From contig CACCBF010000001.1 of assembly GCA_902544135.1 (NCBI GenBank), positions 62,001 to 126,000 of the forward strand: a DNA stretch of 64,000 nucleotides, in the 5' to 3' direction. Made by a program: the position numbers and the translations under genes. The notes below the pieces were generated by a model. That model saw nothing but the letters and a program-made list of their open reading frames with translations. It had not been told where the DNA came from and did no database searches. The stretch comes from an uncultured Pelagibacteraceae bacterium (lineage in GTDB: Bacteria; Pseudomonadota; Alphaproteobacteria; Pelagibacterales; Pelagibacteraceae). Shown here one piece after another: positions 31,434 to 41,137 of this stretch. How positions within the stretch are numbered: position 1 is the first letter of the stretch; each line of letters begins with the position of its first letter.

Positions 31434-33053
31434 TTACATATTCCCGTATTTAGGGCCGCCTCCACCTTCAGGTGTTACCCAAGTGATATTTTGAGAGGGT
31501 TCTTTTATGTCACAAGTTTTACAATGAATACAATTTTGAGAATTAATAACAAATCTGTTGGATCCATTCTCCTTTTGAACTTCATATACCCCTGCTGGAC
31601 AATACCTTTGCGCGGGTTCATCGTACTCATTTAATGTATAGTTAATTGGTAATGATGGATCTTTAAGTTTTAAATGAACAGGTTGATTGTCTACATGGTT
31701 TGTTCCAGTTAGATAAACTGAACTCGTTTTATCAAAAGTAATAACATTATCTGGCTTAGGATAATCAATTTTAGGCATTTTATTTGCTGGTTTTAATGTT
31801 TGATGGTCAGCATGTTTGTGTTTTAATGTAAATGGTAATTTACCTCGAAACAAAATTTGATCAATTCCAGTAAAAATAATTCCCAAAATTAAGCCCCAAC
31901 TAAAACTAGGCTTAACATTTCTTGCTTCATAAAGTTCTTTGTATAACCAACTTTTTTTTAATTTTTCCTCAAAAATTGATAGCTCTTTATTATCTTTCAA
32001 ATGGTCATTAATTGCTTCTGCTGCAATTATTCCACTTTTCATTGCAGTATGCGATCCTTTTATCTTAGGCATATTCAAAGTACCTGCATCACACCCGATC
32101 AATAATGCCCCAGGCATAAACATTTTTGGCAAACTTTGGAAACCACCTTCTATCAAAGCTCTAGCACCATAAGAAATTCTTTTTCCACCCTCAATTATTT
32201 TTCTTATCGCAGGATGTGTTTTGAATCTTTGAAATTCATCGAATGGTGACAAATGTGGATTTTGATAATCTAAACCGATTACATAACCTAAAAATATTTG
32301 TTTTTTTTCTGCGTGATAGATAAAACTTCCTCCATAGGTACTATTATCTAACGGCCAGCCAGCAGTATGCATAACTAAACCTTCTTGATGATTTTTTTCA
32401 TCCACTTCCCATATCTCTTTAAATCCTATTCCATATTGTTGTGGGTCTTTATCTTGATCAAGTTCAAATCTTTTAATTAATTGTTTTCCTAAATGACCCC
32501 TACAACCCTCTGCAAAAACAGTCACCTTTCCCAATAAATTGATACCTGGCTCAAAACTATCTTTTTTGTTTCCCTCTTTATCAATACCCATATCTTGAGT
32601 TGCAACACCTTTTACAGAACCATCATCATTAAATAAAATTTCACTTGCTGGAAATCCGGGAAAAATTTCAACGCCAAGAGTTTCTGCTTGTTCTGCAAGC
32701 CATCTACATAAGTTTGCAAGACTAATAATATAATTTTTGTGATTTTTTTGAACTGCTGGTAATAACCATGTTGGCCAACTTAATGATTTGTTTTTACCTA
32801 AAAATAAAAATTTTTCTTTAGTAACTTTAGTTTTAATGGGTGAATTTAATTCTCTCCAGTTAGGAATCAATTCATCTAAAGCTCTTGTTTCAAATACATT
32901 TCCACTTAAAATATGGGCACCAATTTCTGATGCTTTTTCTAATAAGCAAATATTTAATTCTGAGTTTAATTGTTTTAACTTTATAGCTGTAGCTAAGCCT
33001 GATGGACCTCCACCTACAATCACTACATCATATTCCATTGTCTCTCTGGACAT
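31434..33053 (-). CDS. Electron-transfer flavoprotein:ubiquinone oxidoreductase
   Basis: The 539-residue membrane-associated flavoprotein takes electrons from reduced ETF and passes them to ubiquinone. It has the FAD motif DVVIVGGGPSGLATAIKL near residue 9, a mid-chain GCDAGTLNMPKIKGSHTAMKSG segment typical of the family, and a C-terminal 4Fe-4S cluster motif with cysteines in RYCPAGVYE and NCIHCKTCDIK. It ends ITWVTPEGGGGPKYGNM as usual. It is the third element of the electron path from the dimethylglycine dehydrogenase gene upstream via EtfBA. Confidence 0.95.
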   Translation of the reverse strand: MSRETMEYDVVIVGGGPSGLATAIKLKQLNSELNICLLEKASEIGAHILSGNVFETRALDELIPNWRELNSPIKTKVTKEKFLFLGKNKSLSWPTWLLPAVQKNHKNYIISLANLCRWLAEQAETLGVEIFPGFPASEILFNDDGSVKGVATQDMGIDKEGNKKDSFEPGINLLGKVTVFAEGCRGHLGKQLIKRFELDQDKDPQQYGIGFKEIWEVDEKNHQEGLVMHTAGWPLDNSTYGGSFIYHAEKKQIFLGYVIGLDYQNPHLSPFDEFQRFKTHPAIRKIIEGGKRISYGARALIEGGFQSLPKMFMPGALLIGCDAGTLNMPKIKGSHTAMKSGIIAAEAINDHLKDNKELSIFEEKLKKSWLYKELYEARNVKPSFSWGLILGIIFTGIDQILFRGKLPFTLKHKHADHQTLKPANKMPKIDYPKPDNVITFDKTSSVYLTGTNHVDNQPVHLKLKDPSLPINYTLNEYDEPAQRYCPAGVYEVQKENGSNRFVINSQNCIHCKTCDIKEPSQNITWVTPEGGGGPKYGNM

Positions 33054-33076
33054 AGTTTAATTTTTTACAGATTATA

Positions 33077-34030
33077 TTATTTTTGTATAGTGTTTAATTT
33101 GTTCAATTCCTCTAAGAATTGAGGCACTGCTTCAAAAAGATCGGCTTCAAGACCATAGTCCGCAACACTAAAAATTGGTGCTTCTCCGTCTTTGTTTATT
33201 GCCACTATTACTTTACTTTCTTTCATTCCTGCTAAATGCTGAATAGCGCCTGAGATACCAACAGCAATATATAAATCTGGGACAACAACTTTACCTGTTT
33301 GACCAACTTGGTGATCGTTACTTATATATCCAGCATCAACTGCTGCTCTAGATGCTCCTATTGCTGCATTTAATTTATCAGCTAAAGAAGTAATAAGTTT
33401 AAAATTATCTCCACTCTGCATTCCTCTTCCACCTGATACAACAACTCTAGCAGTACCAAGTTCTGGTCTATCCGATTTTACTTCTTCTCTTTTGACAAAC
33501 TTTGTTTTTGAAAATTCCTCACTGGCTTCAGCTTTTTCTATTGATGCTGATCCACCAGTACTTTCACATGCATCAAAAGATGTAGGTCTTATTGTTACAC
33601 ATTTTTTTGCATCTTTACTTTTTACTGTTGCAAAAGCATTTCCTGCATAAATTGGACGCAAAAAGGTGTCGGGAGCAATAACTTTAGTTATATCACTGAT
33701 TTGAGAAGTATCTAGAGCAGCAGCTATTCTAGGCATTAAATTTTTACCAAAAGTGTTTGCTGAACTTATTATATGTGAATAGTTATCTGCTAATTTTACA
33801 ATTACTGGTGCAAAATTTTCAGCAACAAAATTCTCGTAGTAAGCTGCTTCGACTTGAATAACTTTCTTAATAAATTCTAATTTTGATAATGCTTTAGCAG
33901 CTTCTTCACAATTATGTCCAATAATTACAGCATGAACATCATTATCTATATGTGATGCTGCAGTTGCTGCATTAAGTGTAAATGGCCTCAATTCTTTATT
34001 GTTATGTTCTGCAATTAATAAAACTGACAT
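33077..34030 (-). CDS. etfA: Electron transfer flavoprotein alpha subunit
   Basis: The 317-residue protein binds FAD in its C-terminal domain (VVVSGGRGMQSGDNFKLI near residue 195, then QVGQTGKVVVPDLYIAVGISGAIQH) and pairs with EtfB. It collects electrons from dehydrogenases such as the dimethylglycine dehydrogenase encoded next door. It starts immediately after the etfB stop on the same strand, and the FAD-binding segments are intact. Confidence 0.96.
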   Translation of the reverse strand: MSVLLIAEHNNKELRPFTLNAATAASHIDNDVHAVIIGHNCEEAAKALSKLEFIKKVIQVEAAYYENFVAENFAPVIVKLADNYSHIISSANTFGKNLMPRIAAALDTSQISDITKVIAPDTFLRPIYAGNAFATVKSKDAKKCVTIRPTSFDACESTGGSASIEKAEASEEFSKTKFVKREEVKSDRPELGTARVVVSGGRGMQSGDNFKLITSLADKLNAAIGASRAAVDAGYISNDHQVGQTGKVVVPDLYIAVGISGAIQHLAGMKESKVIVAINKDGEAPIFSVADYGLEADLFEAVPQFLEELNKLNTIQK

Positions 34031-34780
34031 TTAAATTACCTTAGCCTCATTTTTTAATTTCTGAACCAGCTCAGATACACTTGATACTTTTATACCAGCT
34101 TTTCTTTTAGGTGGCTCTTCAACTTTAATTTGTTCGATTCTTGGGCTTATATCTACTCCTAAATCTGACGCATTTAATTGTTCAATAGGTTTTTTTTTAG
34201 CTTTCATTATATTTGGTAGCGAAGCATACCTTGGTTCATTTAATCTTAGATCACAAGTTACTATTGCTGGAACATTTATTTCTATTGTTTCTAAACCTTC
34301 ATCTATTTCTCTTGTCACCTCTAACTTACCATCTTTAATCTCAATTTTAGATGCAAAGGTGGCTTGAGGCCAATTAAGAAGCGCGCTTAACATTTGACCT
34401 GTCTGATTACAATCATCATCGATTGCCTGTTTACCCATAAAGACTAAATCTGGTTTTTCTTTTTCTACAATTTTTTGTAATAATTTTGAAACAGAAAGAG
34501 GTTCAACAACACCTTCTGTTTTAACGAGTATTCCTCTATCAGCTCCAACCGCTAATGCTTTACGAACTGTTTCTTGTGCTTTCTCTTCACCAATACTTAC
34601 TGCCACTACTTCTGTGGCTTTACCAGCTTCTTTAATCTTTACCGCTTCTTCAATTGCATTATCATCTGGTGGATTAGTCGACATTTTAACATTGTCAGTT
34701 ACTACACCCGAGTTATCTTCTTTCACTCTGATTTGAACATTGTAATCAATCACTCTTTTTACTGCTACTAAAATTTTCAT
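34031..34780 (-). CDS. etfB: Electron transfer flavoprotein beta subunit
   Basis: The 249-residue protein has the EtfB signature [14 protein letters not shown] at the start and the AMP-binding and recognition region ([19 protein letters not shown] near residue 115). The family recognition loop follows around [21 protein letters not shown] near residue 185. It forms the ETF heterodimer with EtfA. Its start overlaps the stop of the dimethylglycine dehydrogenase-like gene by one base, tying expression of the acceptor to its electron donor. Confidence 0.96.
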   Translation of the reverse strand: MKILVAVKRVIDYNVQIRVKEDNSGVVTDNVKMSTNPPDDNAIEEAVKIKEAGKATEVVAVSIGEEKAQETVRKALAVGADRGILVKTEGVVEPLSVSKLLQKIVEKEKPDLVFMGKQAIDDDCNQTGQMLSALLNWPQATFASKIEIKDGKLEVTREIDEGLETIEINVPAIVTCDLRLNEPRYASLPNIMKAKKKPIEQLNASDLGVDISPRIEQIKVEEPPKRKAGIKVSSVSELVQKLKNEAKVI

Positions 34781-37212
34781 TAAGCTCTCAACAATTTATT
34801 TTCAGAATCATAAGGACTTTCATCAAGAATTGTAGCCTCATACATCTTTCCAAGAATATCAACTTTTAGTTTCTCTCCAACATTAGCTAGATCAGGTTTT
34901 ACCATTGCTAAAGCTATCGATTTATCAATTCTAAATCCATATTCACCACCAGTTGCTCTTCCAACAACTTTATTATCTTTATAAATTGGATTATTTCCTA
35001 ATACATCAGAGTCAGTAGTATTGTGAACCTCAAGAGTGACTAATTTGTTATCAAAACCTTTTTGTCTCCATTTATTTAAAGCCTCTAGGCCAATAAAGTT
35101 CCCTTTATTTGGATGAACAAATCTATCTAAACCAGACTCATACGGAGAATACTCAATTGATAATTCAGTTCCTACGAGCTTATAAGATTTTTCAATTCTT
35201 AAACTATTCATTGCTCTAATACCAAATGGCTTCATTCCCAAATCTTTACCTGCATCCATCAATTTATCAAAAATATGGTTTTGATACTCAATTGGGTGAT
35301 GTAACTCCCATCCTAATTCTCCAACAAAATTTACTCTCATAGCATTAACTGGTGCGTATCCAACATTAACATTTTTTGCAGTTAACCATTTAAAATTTTC
35401 ATTTGAAAAATCGTCTGTTGAAACTTTTTTCATTAATTCTCTTGCTTTAGGACCTGCAACAACAAGTACTCCTGTGCTGTTAGTTAAATCCTCAAAAATT
35501 ACAGAACCATCTGTTGGCATCCATTTTTGTATCCAGTCATGGTCTAATCGTAAATTTGCTCCAGCAGAGACGAGATAATAACTATTTTCTGCCTCTTTCA
35601 TAATTGTAAATTCTGAATGAACACCACCCTTGGTATTAAGTGCATGGCATAAATTTATTCTACCAATTTTTTTTGGAAGTTTATTTGCAACTAAGTAATC
35701 AAGAAATTCTTCAGCTTTTGGTCCTTTAATTCTACATTTTGCAAATGCGGTCATATCTAAAAGTCCAACATTTTTTTTCACATTCTCACATTCTTTTTTT
35801 ATTGCATCAAACCATTTTGATCTTCTAAAAGACCAGTCATCTTTTTGTTCCATGCCATCCGTTGCAAAAAAATTAGGACGTTCCCATCCAAATTTTTGTC
35901 CAAATACAGCTCCTAAAGCTTTCATTCTTTCATAACACGGTGCAGTTCTTAAAGGTCTTGCTGCTGGTCTTTCTTCATCAGGATAATGAACTATAAAAAC
36001 ATGGCTATAGGCCTCCTCATTTTTAGCTTTCAAATAAGACTTAGTCGCATAATTCCCATATCGTCTTGGTTCTACACCTAGCATGTCTATTGTAGGCTCT
36101 CCATCTACAATCCATTCTGCTAATTGCCAACCAGCACCACCTGCAGCGGTTATTCCAAAGCTATGCCCTTCATTAATCCAAAAATTTTTTAAACCCCAAG
36201 CTGGGCCAACTATAGGGTTTCCATCAGGAGTATAGCAGATTGCCCCATTATAAACTTTTTTAACTCCTACTTCTCCAAAAGCAGGTACACGATGTATTGC
36301 TCCCTCAATATGTGGAGCAAGTCTATCTAAATCTTCCTGAAATAATTCATACTCTGAATTTTTTGAAGGTCCTTCAACATAACAAGCAGGAGCACCATCT
36401 TCATATGGGCCAAGTATTAATCCACCAGCTTCTTCTCTCATGTACCATCTGCTGTCACTATCTCTCAGAACTCCCATCTCTGGTAGTCCCTCTTTTTTTC
36501 TTTTTTGAATTTCTGGATGTGGCTCTGTTACAATATATTGATGTTCTACTGGTATAACAGGAATATCTAATCCAACCATTTCACCTGTTTGTCGTGCAAA
36601 ATTACCTGAACAAGAAATTACGTGTTCACATTCAATTGAACCTTTATCAGTTTCAACTATCCATCCATTTTTAGTTTGTTTCATAGATAAAACAGTTGTG
36701 TTTCGATAAATTTCAGCTCCTCTGTTTCTTGCTCCTGTGGCAAGGGCTTGGGTTAAATCTGCTGGCTGAATATATCCATCTTCAGGGTGTTGTATTGCTC
36801 CAACTAAATCATCTGTATGACATAAAGGCCAAATTTCTTTTACCTGTTGAGGTGTTAAAAATTTTACATCTACACCAATTGTTTTAGCTACACCTGCATA
36901 TTGATGATACTCATCCATTCTATCTTTTGTACTAGCTAAACGAATGTTTGAAACTACACTGAAGCCAACATTTTTTCCTGTTTCCTCCTCCAATGTTTTG
37001 TACAAATTCACAGCATATTTATGAAGCTGGCCAACCGAATAACTCATGTTAAATAAAGGCAGCAAACCAGCAGCATGCCAAGTTGAACCTGAAGTGAGTT
37101 CTTTTCTCTCTACTAGAACAACATCTGACCAACCTTTTTTTGCTAGGTGGTATAGTGCACTTACACCTACGACACCTCCACCAACTACAACTACTTTCGT
37201 TTTACCTTTCAT
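34780..37212 (-). CDS. Dimethylglycine/sarcosine dehydrogenase-like FAD enzyme with GcvT domain
   Basis: The 810-residue protein has a DAO-type FAD domain at the N-terminus ([18 protein letters not shown], then [13 protein letters not shown] with the likely covalent-flavin His region) and a C-terminal folate-binding GcvT domain (about 430-810). It would oxidise an N-methylated glycine and transfer the one-carbon unit to tetrahydrofolate. Electrons go to ETF, and the next three genes are etfB, etfA and ETF-QO. Dimethylglycine, sarcosine or a related N-methyl amine is the likely substrate. Confidence 0.92.
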   Translation of the reverse strand: MKGKTKVVVVGGGVVGVSALYHLAKKGWSDVVLVERKELTSGSTWHAAGLLPLFNMSYSVGQLHKYAVNLYKTLEEETGKNVGFSVVSNIRLASTKDRMDEYHQYAGVAKTIGVDVKFLTPQQVKEIWPLCHTDDLVGAIQHPEDGYIQPADLTQALATGARNRGAEIYRNTTVLSMKQTKNGWIVETDKGSIECEHVISCSGNFARQTGEMVGLDIPVIPVEHQYIVTEPHPEIQKRKKEGLPEMGVLRDSDSRWYMREEAGGLILGPYEDGAPACYVEGPSKNSEYELFQEDLDRLAPHIEGAIHRVPAFGEVGVKKVYNGAICYTPDGNPIVGPAWGLKNFWINEGHSFGITAAGGAGWQLAEWIVDGEPTIDMLGVEPRRYGNYATKSYLKAKNEEAYSHVFIVHYPDEERPAARPLRTAPCYERMKALGAVFGQKFGWERPNFFATDGMEQKDDWSFRRSKWFDAIKKECENVKKNVGLLDMTAFAKCRIKGPKAEEFLDYLVANKLPKKIGRINLCHALNTKGGVHSEFTIMKEAENSYYLVSAGANLRLDHDWIQKWMPTDGSVIFEDLTNSTGVLVVAGPKARELMKKVSTDDFSNENFKWLTAKNVNVGYAPVNAMRVNFVGELGWELHHPIEYQNHIFDKLMDAGKDLGMKPFGIRAMNSLRIEKSYKLVGTELSIEYSPYESGLDRFVHPNKGNFIGLEALNKWRQKGFDNKLVTLEVHNTTDSDVLGNNPIYKDNKVVGRATGGEYGFRIDKSIALAMVKPDLANVGEKLKVDILGKMYEATILDESPYDSENKLLRA

Positions 37213-37267
37213 AATCTGATTCCTACTAAATTTTCATTCATTCCGAAACAAAATTGTATCAAGAGCG

Positions 37268-37756
37268 TTATATTGAGCTACCCAATGACACAGGGCTTGA
37301 AACCATAGTTGTCAACCAGCAGTTTTTTAAAGGTCCATCCTCGGTATATTTTTCTACTTGCCAATTAAATTTATGATAAATTTTTTCTTTATCCAATATT
37401 ATGACCTCAAATTGAGCCCAGCTAGCTCCACTTCTTACCTGAGTAATTGTATGGCTTAAGTGATTTATCATCATTTGGTAATTGTCACTTTTTATCATTC
37501 TTTTAAATTTATCTAGAGGCCCAGTGACCTCTTTGTTACTAGGATGGGCAAAATTCCAGGTCTGTTCTATCCCGCTATCTTTAAATCCATCATTATTTTT
37601 TTGTAAACCAAGTAATTGTATTTTCACAACTTCGGAAGGACTAATTTTGCTATTTGGTTTAATTAACTCTGCGTTTGAAACAGAAATAGAGATAAAAAAA
37701 ATTGTTATAATCTTTAATAATAAAAATTTTTTTTCAACATAGTTTACATTTTCCAT
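37268..37756 (-). CDS. Exported DUF4864-like protein
   Basis: The 162-residue product has an N-terminal hydrophobic segment (residues about 11-27, ending SVSNAE) that may be a signal peptide. The mature part has the pattern SPSEVVKIQLLGLQ and HPSNKEVTGPLDKF and a long strand region ending WLTTMV, resembling the NTF2-like DUF4864 family. Function is unknown. It begins immediately at the stop of the CoA-binding protein gene (37757), so they are likely co-transcribed. Confidence 0.75.
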   Translation of the reverse strand: MENVNYVEKKFLLLKIITIFFISISVSNAELIKPNSKISPSEVVKIQLLGLQKNNDGFKDSGIEQTWNFAHPSNKEVTGPLDKFKRMIKSDNYQMMINHLSHTITQVRSGASWAQFEVIILDKEKIYHKFNWQVEKYTEDGPLKNCWLTTMVSSPVSLGSSI

Positions 37757-38158
37757 TTAATTCAGATATTTTTCTACTTCAAGTTTAGTACATTTATCTT
37801 CGATATAAATTATATTATTTGCCTCAGCAATTTTCTTAGCTTGGGAATTCTTTATATTTAACTGAAGCCACAAAACTTTTGCGTTAATCTTTATAGCTTC
37901 ATTAACAATTTCAATAGCCTCATCTGACGGTCTAAAGACATCAACTATATCCACAGGTCCATCAATTTCTGAAACTTTTCCATACACTCTCTCACCTAGT
38001 ATTAACTGACCTGTAATAGTTGGATTAACAGGATAAACTTTATATCCATAATTTTGCAGGTGTTTCATTACTATTGTTGAAGTTTTATTCAAATCTTTAC
38101 TAGCTCCAACTAAAGCAATATTTTTATAATTTGTGAGAATATCTTTAATATTGACCAT
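37757..38158 (-). CDS. CoA-binding (YccU-like) protein
   Basis: The chosen start is the ATG at 38158, which gives about 133 residues and leaves a 1-base gap to the upstream gene's stop. An ATG at 38221 would overlap that gene by about 60 bases. The Rossmann-like CoA-binding domain shows NIALVGASKDLNKTSTIVMKHL and YKVYPVNPT near residue 45. The family binds CoA or acyl-CoA and its role is unclear. The product is cytoplasmic. Confidence 0.85.
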   Translation of the reverse strand: MVNIKDILTNYKNIALVGASKDLNKTSTIVMKHLQNYGYKVYPVNPTITGQLILGERVYGKVSEIDGPVDIVDVFRPSDEAIEIVNEAIKINAKVLWLQLNIKNSQAKKIAEANNIIYIEDKCTKLEVEKYLN

Positions 38159-38159
38159 A

Positions 38160-38930
38160 TTATTTATTTTTCCAAACAGGTCTTCTTTTTTCAAGAAATG
38201 CTGCAATCCCCTCTTTTGCATCCATTGCCATCATGTTTTTTGTCATCATTCTACTAGTGTATGCGTAAGCTTTTCTTAATGGCATTTCTAATTGTTTGTA
38301 AAATGTTTGTTTACCTATTTTAATTGTCAGATTTGATTTTGATGCAATTTTTTTTGCAATCTTTAAAACTTCATTATCAAGTTTTGATTTTGGATAAAAG
38401 TCATTAATTAATCCAATTTCCTTTGCATATTTTGCCGAAATCGGTTCGCCAGTTAATAACATTTTCATCATTGATTTTCTTTTTATTTTTCTGCTTACTG
38501 CAACCATTGGAGTACTACAAAACAAACCAATGTTTACCCCTGGTGTTGAGAACAATGCATCTTTAGAACTAAAAGCTAAATCACAACTTGCAACTAACTG
38601 ACATCCAGCAGCATATGCGGCCCCGTGAACTTTAGCGATAACAGGTTTTCTTCCCTCAACAATCAATAGCATGAGTTTCGAGCACAAGTTAAATAATCTC
38701 TGATATTTTTGCTTTTTATTTAAACCTTGAACTTCTTTTAAGTTATGTCCTGCACTAAAACCTTTGCCTGCTCCCTCAATTATTATAACTTTAGTATTAT
38801 TATCTTTATCTAATTTTTTAATTATTTTTATTAAATCTGTTAAATTTTTGAATGATAGTGAGTTATAAGTTTTGGGATCATTTATTATTATTCTTGAAAT
38901 ATCTTTTTGATTAATAACCTTAATGCTCAT
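38160..38930 (-). CDS. Enoyl-CoA hydratase/isomerase family protein
   Basis: The 256-residue crotonase-fold protein has the CoA-binding and oxyanion-hole segments GAGKGFSAGHNLKEV near residue 54 and KVHGAAYAAGCQLVASCDL near residue 100. In place of one of the usual catalytic Glu positions the second segment reads SSKDALFSTPGVNIGLFCST. The C-terminus includes MMTKNMMAMDAKEGIAAFLEKRRPVW, which is common in the family. It may act in beta-oxidation or in removing a CoA-linked intermediate. The exact substrate is unknown. Confidence 0.88.
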   Translation of the reverse strand: MSIKVINQKDISRIIINDPKTYNSLSFKNLTDLIKIIKKLDKDNNTKVIIIEGAGKGFSAGHNLKEVQGLNKKQKYQRLFNLCSKLMLLIVEGRKPVIAKVHGAAYAAGCQLVASCDLAFSSKDALFSTPGVNIGLFCSTPMVAVSRKIKRKSMMKMLLTGEPISAKYAKEIGLINDFYPKSKLDNEVLKIAKKIASKSNLTIKIGKQTFYKQLEMPLRKAYAYTSRMMTKNMMAMDAKEGIAAFLEKRRPVWKNK

Positions 38931-38936
38931 ATAGTT

Positions 38937-39311
38937 TTATTTAAGTTTACCTTCTTTTCTCATTTGAGCTCGAATTTTTGTTGCTGAGATTTCCTGAATT
39001 TCTTTTGATAATTCAATTTCCTCAATTTTATAACCTACGCCTCTACCGTAACAAATATTAGTTATATTGGGTACTATCATAATTTTAAAACGTCCCTCAA
39101 ATTCTGGATTAAGTCTATCCTCAATACTTTTTTTGACTGTTTCAAAATCAAAAGGGTTATCGTCCACTCCTTGAACGTCTCTAATTTGAATACAAACTTG
39201 ACCAGTTTTTTTAATTATTTCTTTAAATAAATTATAATGTCCATCATGAAATGGTTGCCATCTTCCTAACATTTGAGCAGTTGGTTTTTTATTATCCCAT
39301 TGATAAGACAT
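38937..39311 (-). CDS. Small nucleotidyltransferase (cytidylyl/adenylyltransferase fold)
   Basis: The 124-residue protein has the HxGH-type motif GRWQPFHDGHYNLFKEII near residue 16 and the ISATKIRAQM motif (ISSTxIR type) near the C-terminus. These are hallmarks of nicotinamide-mononucleotide and pantetheine-phosphate adenylyltransferases and related enzymes. The substrate is not clear. It overlaps by one base the APS-kinase-like gene upstream, so the two probably act together. Confidence 0.8.
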   Translation of the reverse strand: MSYQWDNKKPTAQMLGRWQPFHDGHYNLFKEIIKKTGQVCIQIRDVQGVDDNPFDFETVKKSIEDRLNPEFEGRFKIMIVPNITNICYGRGVGYKIEEIELSKEIQEISATKIRAQMRKEGKLK

Positions 39312-39718
39312 TATTTTAATTCCTCATATATTTTTAATGACCAATTTTTAGCATCTTGTGTTGTAACATGAAAGTTATACTTGCTAGGCTTCACAAACAT
39401 TTTATTTGTATCATCAAATCTACCTTTATTTATAGTGTCCACCCAAATTATATAATCTGCAGGAAATAAACTTCTTGCTTCAGGTGTCGGGCAAATAAAA
39501 TCTGCAACTACGTGATGCCCTTGACTTTTGTATTCCTTAGCTTTGCTCCACATCCTTTTTGCTTGTCTAACTCTACCTTCTGCAGAAAAGTCCCAATCAT
39601 TTGCTTCTTTCCGCACTTCATCAGCATTAAGCCATTTGGCTTTCAACAAAGGCACTAAATGAGAGGCTAAAGTTGTTTTGCCTGCACCGGGCAAACCCAT
39701 TATTAATATAATTTTCAT
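39311..39718 (-). CDS. APS-kinase-like P-loop protein
   Basis: The 135-residue protein has a P-loop GLPGAGKTT at residues 8-16 and the segment WLNADEVRKEANDWDFSAEGR near residue 29, which resembles the APS-binding DNVR region of CysC. It is shorter than CysC and lacks the usual lid. Because cysteine here comes from sulfide, an ordinary sulfate-activation role is doubtful. It overlaps both neighbours by one base in a three-gene set. Confidence 0.75.
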   Translation of the reverse strand: MKIILIMGLPGAGKTTLASHLVPLLKAKWLNADEVRKEANDWDFSAEGRVRQAKRMWSKAKEYKSQGHHVVADFICPTPEARSLFPADYIIWVDTINKGRFDDTNKMFVKPSKYNFHVTTQDAKNWSLKIYEELK

Positions 39719-40344
39719 TATTTTACTTTATACAAACCTAACCAAGCATTGACATCTTTGCTAGCAATGTAATCAGATTTAAAAAACTCTACTTCACTCC
39801 AAAGATTTGTCTTATTTAATTCCTGCATTTTTTTATCAAATCCATAATCTTTGTATATACCCTCATTAATAGTGAAACAAATTAGACCACCTTTTTTAGT
39901 TATTCTTAAGAATTCATCCAACGCATTTGGTTTTACGTGGCCAAAAGTAAAAGTGCCTACACAAAAAACTGCATCATAAGTATCATCTTTTAAATTGATT
40001 GGTTTATTTAAATCAGACTTGAGCAGTTTTTTATATAAATTTGATGGAATGGTGTTCAGTAATTTTTGTGATAGATCTGCACCATGAAAGTTTTTGAAAC
40101 CGAATTTTTTTAATTCTAAGCCAACTAAACCGGTTCCACAACCAGCGTCAAAGATCAAAGCATCTTTATTTTTCTCATATTTTAAGAAAGTATTAACGGT
40201 TTCTTTTGGTCCTGTATAATTCCAATCAACCATATCTTTGTTATATTTGTCATTTTCACCCCACTCATCATAGTAATCCATTACCTCTTTTGTGGTTTTC
40301 AATTTATAAATTGGTACTTTGTTTCCTACGTCTTTTTGTGCCAT
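39718..40344 (-). CDS. Class I SAM-dependent methyltransferase
   Basis: The 208-residue protein has motif I LIFDAGCGTGLVGLEL near residue 63, an acidic end of strand 2 (HGADLSQKLL), and motif YDAVFCVGTFTFGHV near residue 123. The closing GGLICFTINEGIY matches the family. Its last base overlaps the APS-kinase-like gene. The substrate is unknown; the trio suggests a nucleotide-linked small-molecule modification. Confidence 0.82.
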   Translation of the reverse strand: MAQKDVGNKVPIYKLKTTKEVMDYYDEWGENDKYNKDMVDWNYTGPKETVNTFLKYEKNKDALIFDAGCGTGLVGLELKKFGFKNFHGADLSQKLLNTIPSNLYKKLLKSDLNKPINLKDDTYDAVFCVGTFTFGHVKPNALDEFLRITKKGGLICFTINEGIYKDYGFDKKMQELNKTNLWSEVEFFKSDYIASKDVNAWLGLYKVK

Positions 40345-40373
40345 AAGATATTTATATTATAGGATAAATTTCT

Positions 40374-40399
40374 TTGACAGTATTTTCAAAAGATATAAT
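40374..40399 (+). promoter_or_regulatory. Promoter-like boxes upstream of the MetF-like gene
   Basis: TTGACA at 40374-40379 and TATAAT at 40394-40399 match the sigma-70 consensus exactly but are separated by only 14 bases instead of about 17. If used, transcription would begin a few bases before the ATG at 40409, giving a nearly leaderless message. No ribosome site precedes that ATG, which is consistent with this. Confidence 0.4.
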
Positions 40400-40408
40400 T
40401 ATCTAAAT

Positions 40409-41137
40409 ATGAAATTTTCTCTTGAAATAAGTCCCAAAACTGACTTGAGCACTGTTCCAAAAGTTAGTGATGTTTATATCACAATGTTGCCTGGGGGTGA
40501 CTACAAAGAAACAGCTCAACAAGCAGTTGATTTGGTTAAAAAAGGGTTTAATCCAGTTCCTCATTTCCCTGCTCGATCAATGCAAGATGAAAAGCAGCTA
40601 AAAGATTACGTTTCTAGATGTAAAGATGGGGGTGTAAAACAAGTGCTGGTAATCGGAGGTGGTAGAGAGCCGATGGGAAAATTCGATAGCTCCTTTCAAC
40701 TTTTAGAGACTGGTTATTTTGAGAAGATGACAATAGGAATAGCTGGACACCCAGAGGGGAGTCCTGATATATCCGACTCAGATTTAAAAAAAGCTATGAT
40801 AGATAAAAAACCCTATGCTGATTATATAGTTACACAATGGTTGCTAGATCCTCAGCCTATTATAGATTTCATATCAAAACAAAGTGTACCAGTCCATGTA
40901 GGGATTACTGGGCCTCTAAAGATATCGAGCCTAATAAAATTTGCAAATATCGTTGGAGCAAAAAATTCCTTAAATTTTCTTAAATCTAATTTTAGCAAGG
41001 CATTAGATTTATTAAGACCTAAAGACCCAAATGATTTAATTGGGAAAATTAAATCTCATACTGATTTTTTTCACATTTATACATTCGGCGGCTTGACGGA
41101 AACTAACAAGTGGTTGAAGGAGAACAAATATGTCTAA
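40409..41137 (+). CDS. Methylenetetrahydrofolate reductase-like protein
   Basis: The preferred start at 40409 gives 242 residues; a longer frame from 40319 would run back over the divergent methyltransferase gene. The barrel pattern resembles the MetF family: SLEISPKTD at the start, VSDVYITMLPGGDYKET, NPVPHFPARSM and VLVIGGGREPMG, then a later ADYIVTQWLLDP. It is shorter than MetF and lacks an obvious standard FAD signature. The next gene overlaps by 8 bases and encodes a GcvT-family methyltransferase, so it probably processes the methyl- or methylene-THF produced there. Confidence 0.82.
   Translation: MKFSLEISPKTDLSTVPKVSDVYITMLPGGDYKETAQQAVDLVKKGFNPVPHFPARSMQDEKQLKDYVSRCKDGGVKQVLVIGGGREPMGKFDSSFQLLETGYFEKMTIGIAGHPEGSPDISDSDLKKAMIDKKPYADYIVTQWLLDPQPIIDFISKQSVPVHVGITGPLKISSLIKFANIVGAKNSLNFLKSNFSKALDLLRPKDPNDLIGKIKSHTDFFHIYTFGGLTETNKWLKENKYV

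Noticed and set aside
34574-36887. Several open frames on the plus strand within the etfB and dimethylglycine dehydrogenase region
   Set aside because: They lie opposite strongly conserved genes, have low-complexity Leu/Phe/Tyr composition and no ribosome sites.
38158-38221. Longer N-terminus of the CoA-binding protein starting at 38221
   Set aside because: The extra 21 residues overlap the upstream enoyl-CoA hydratase gene and do not resemble the family, whereas ATG 38158 sits one base past that gene's stop.
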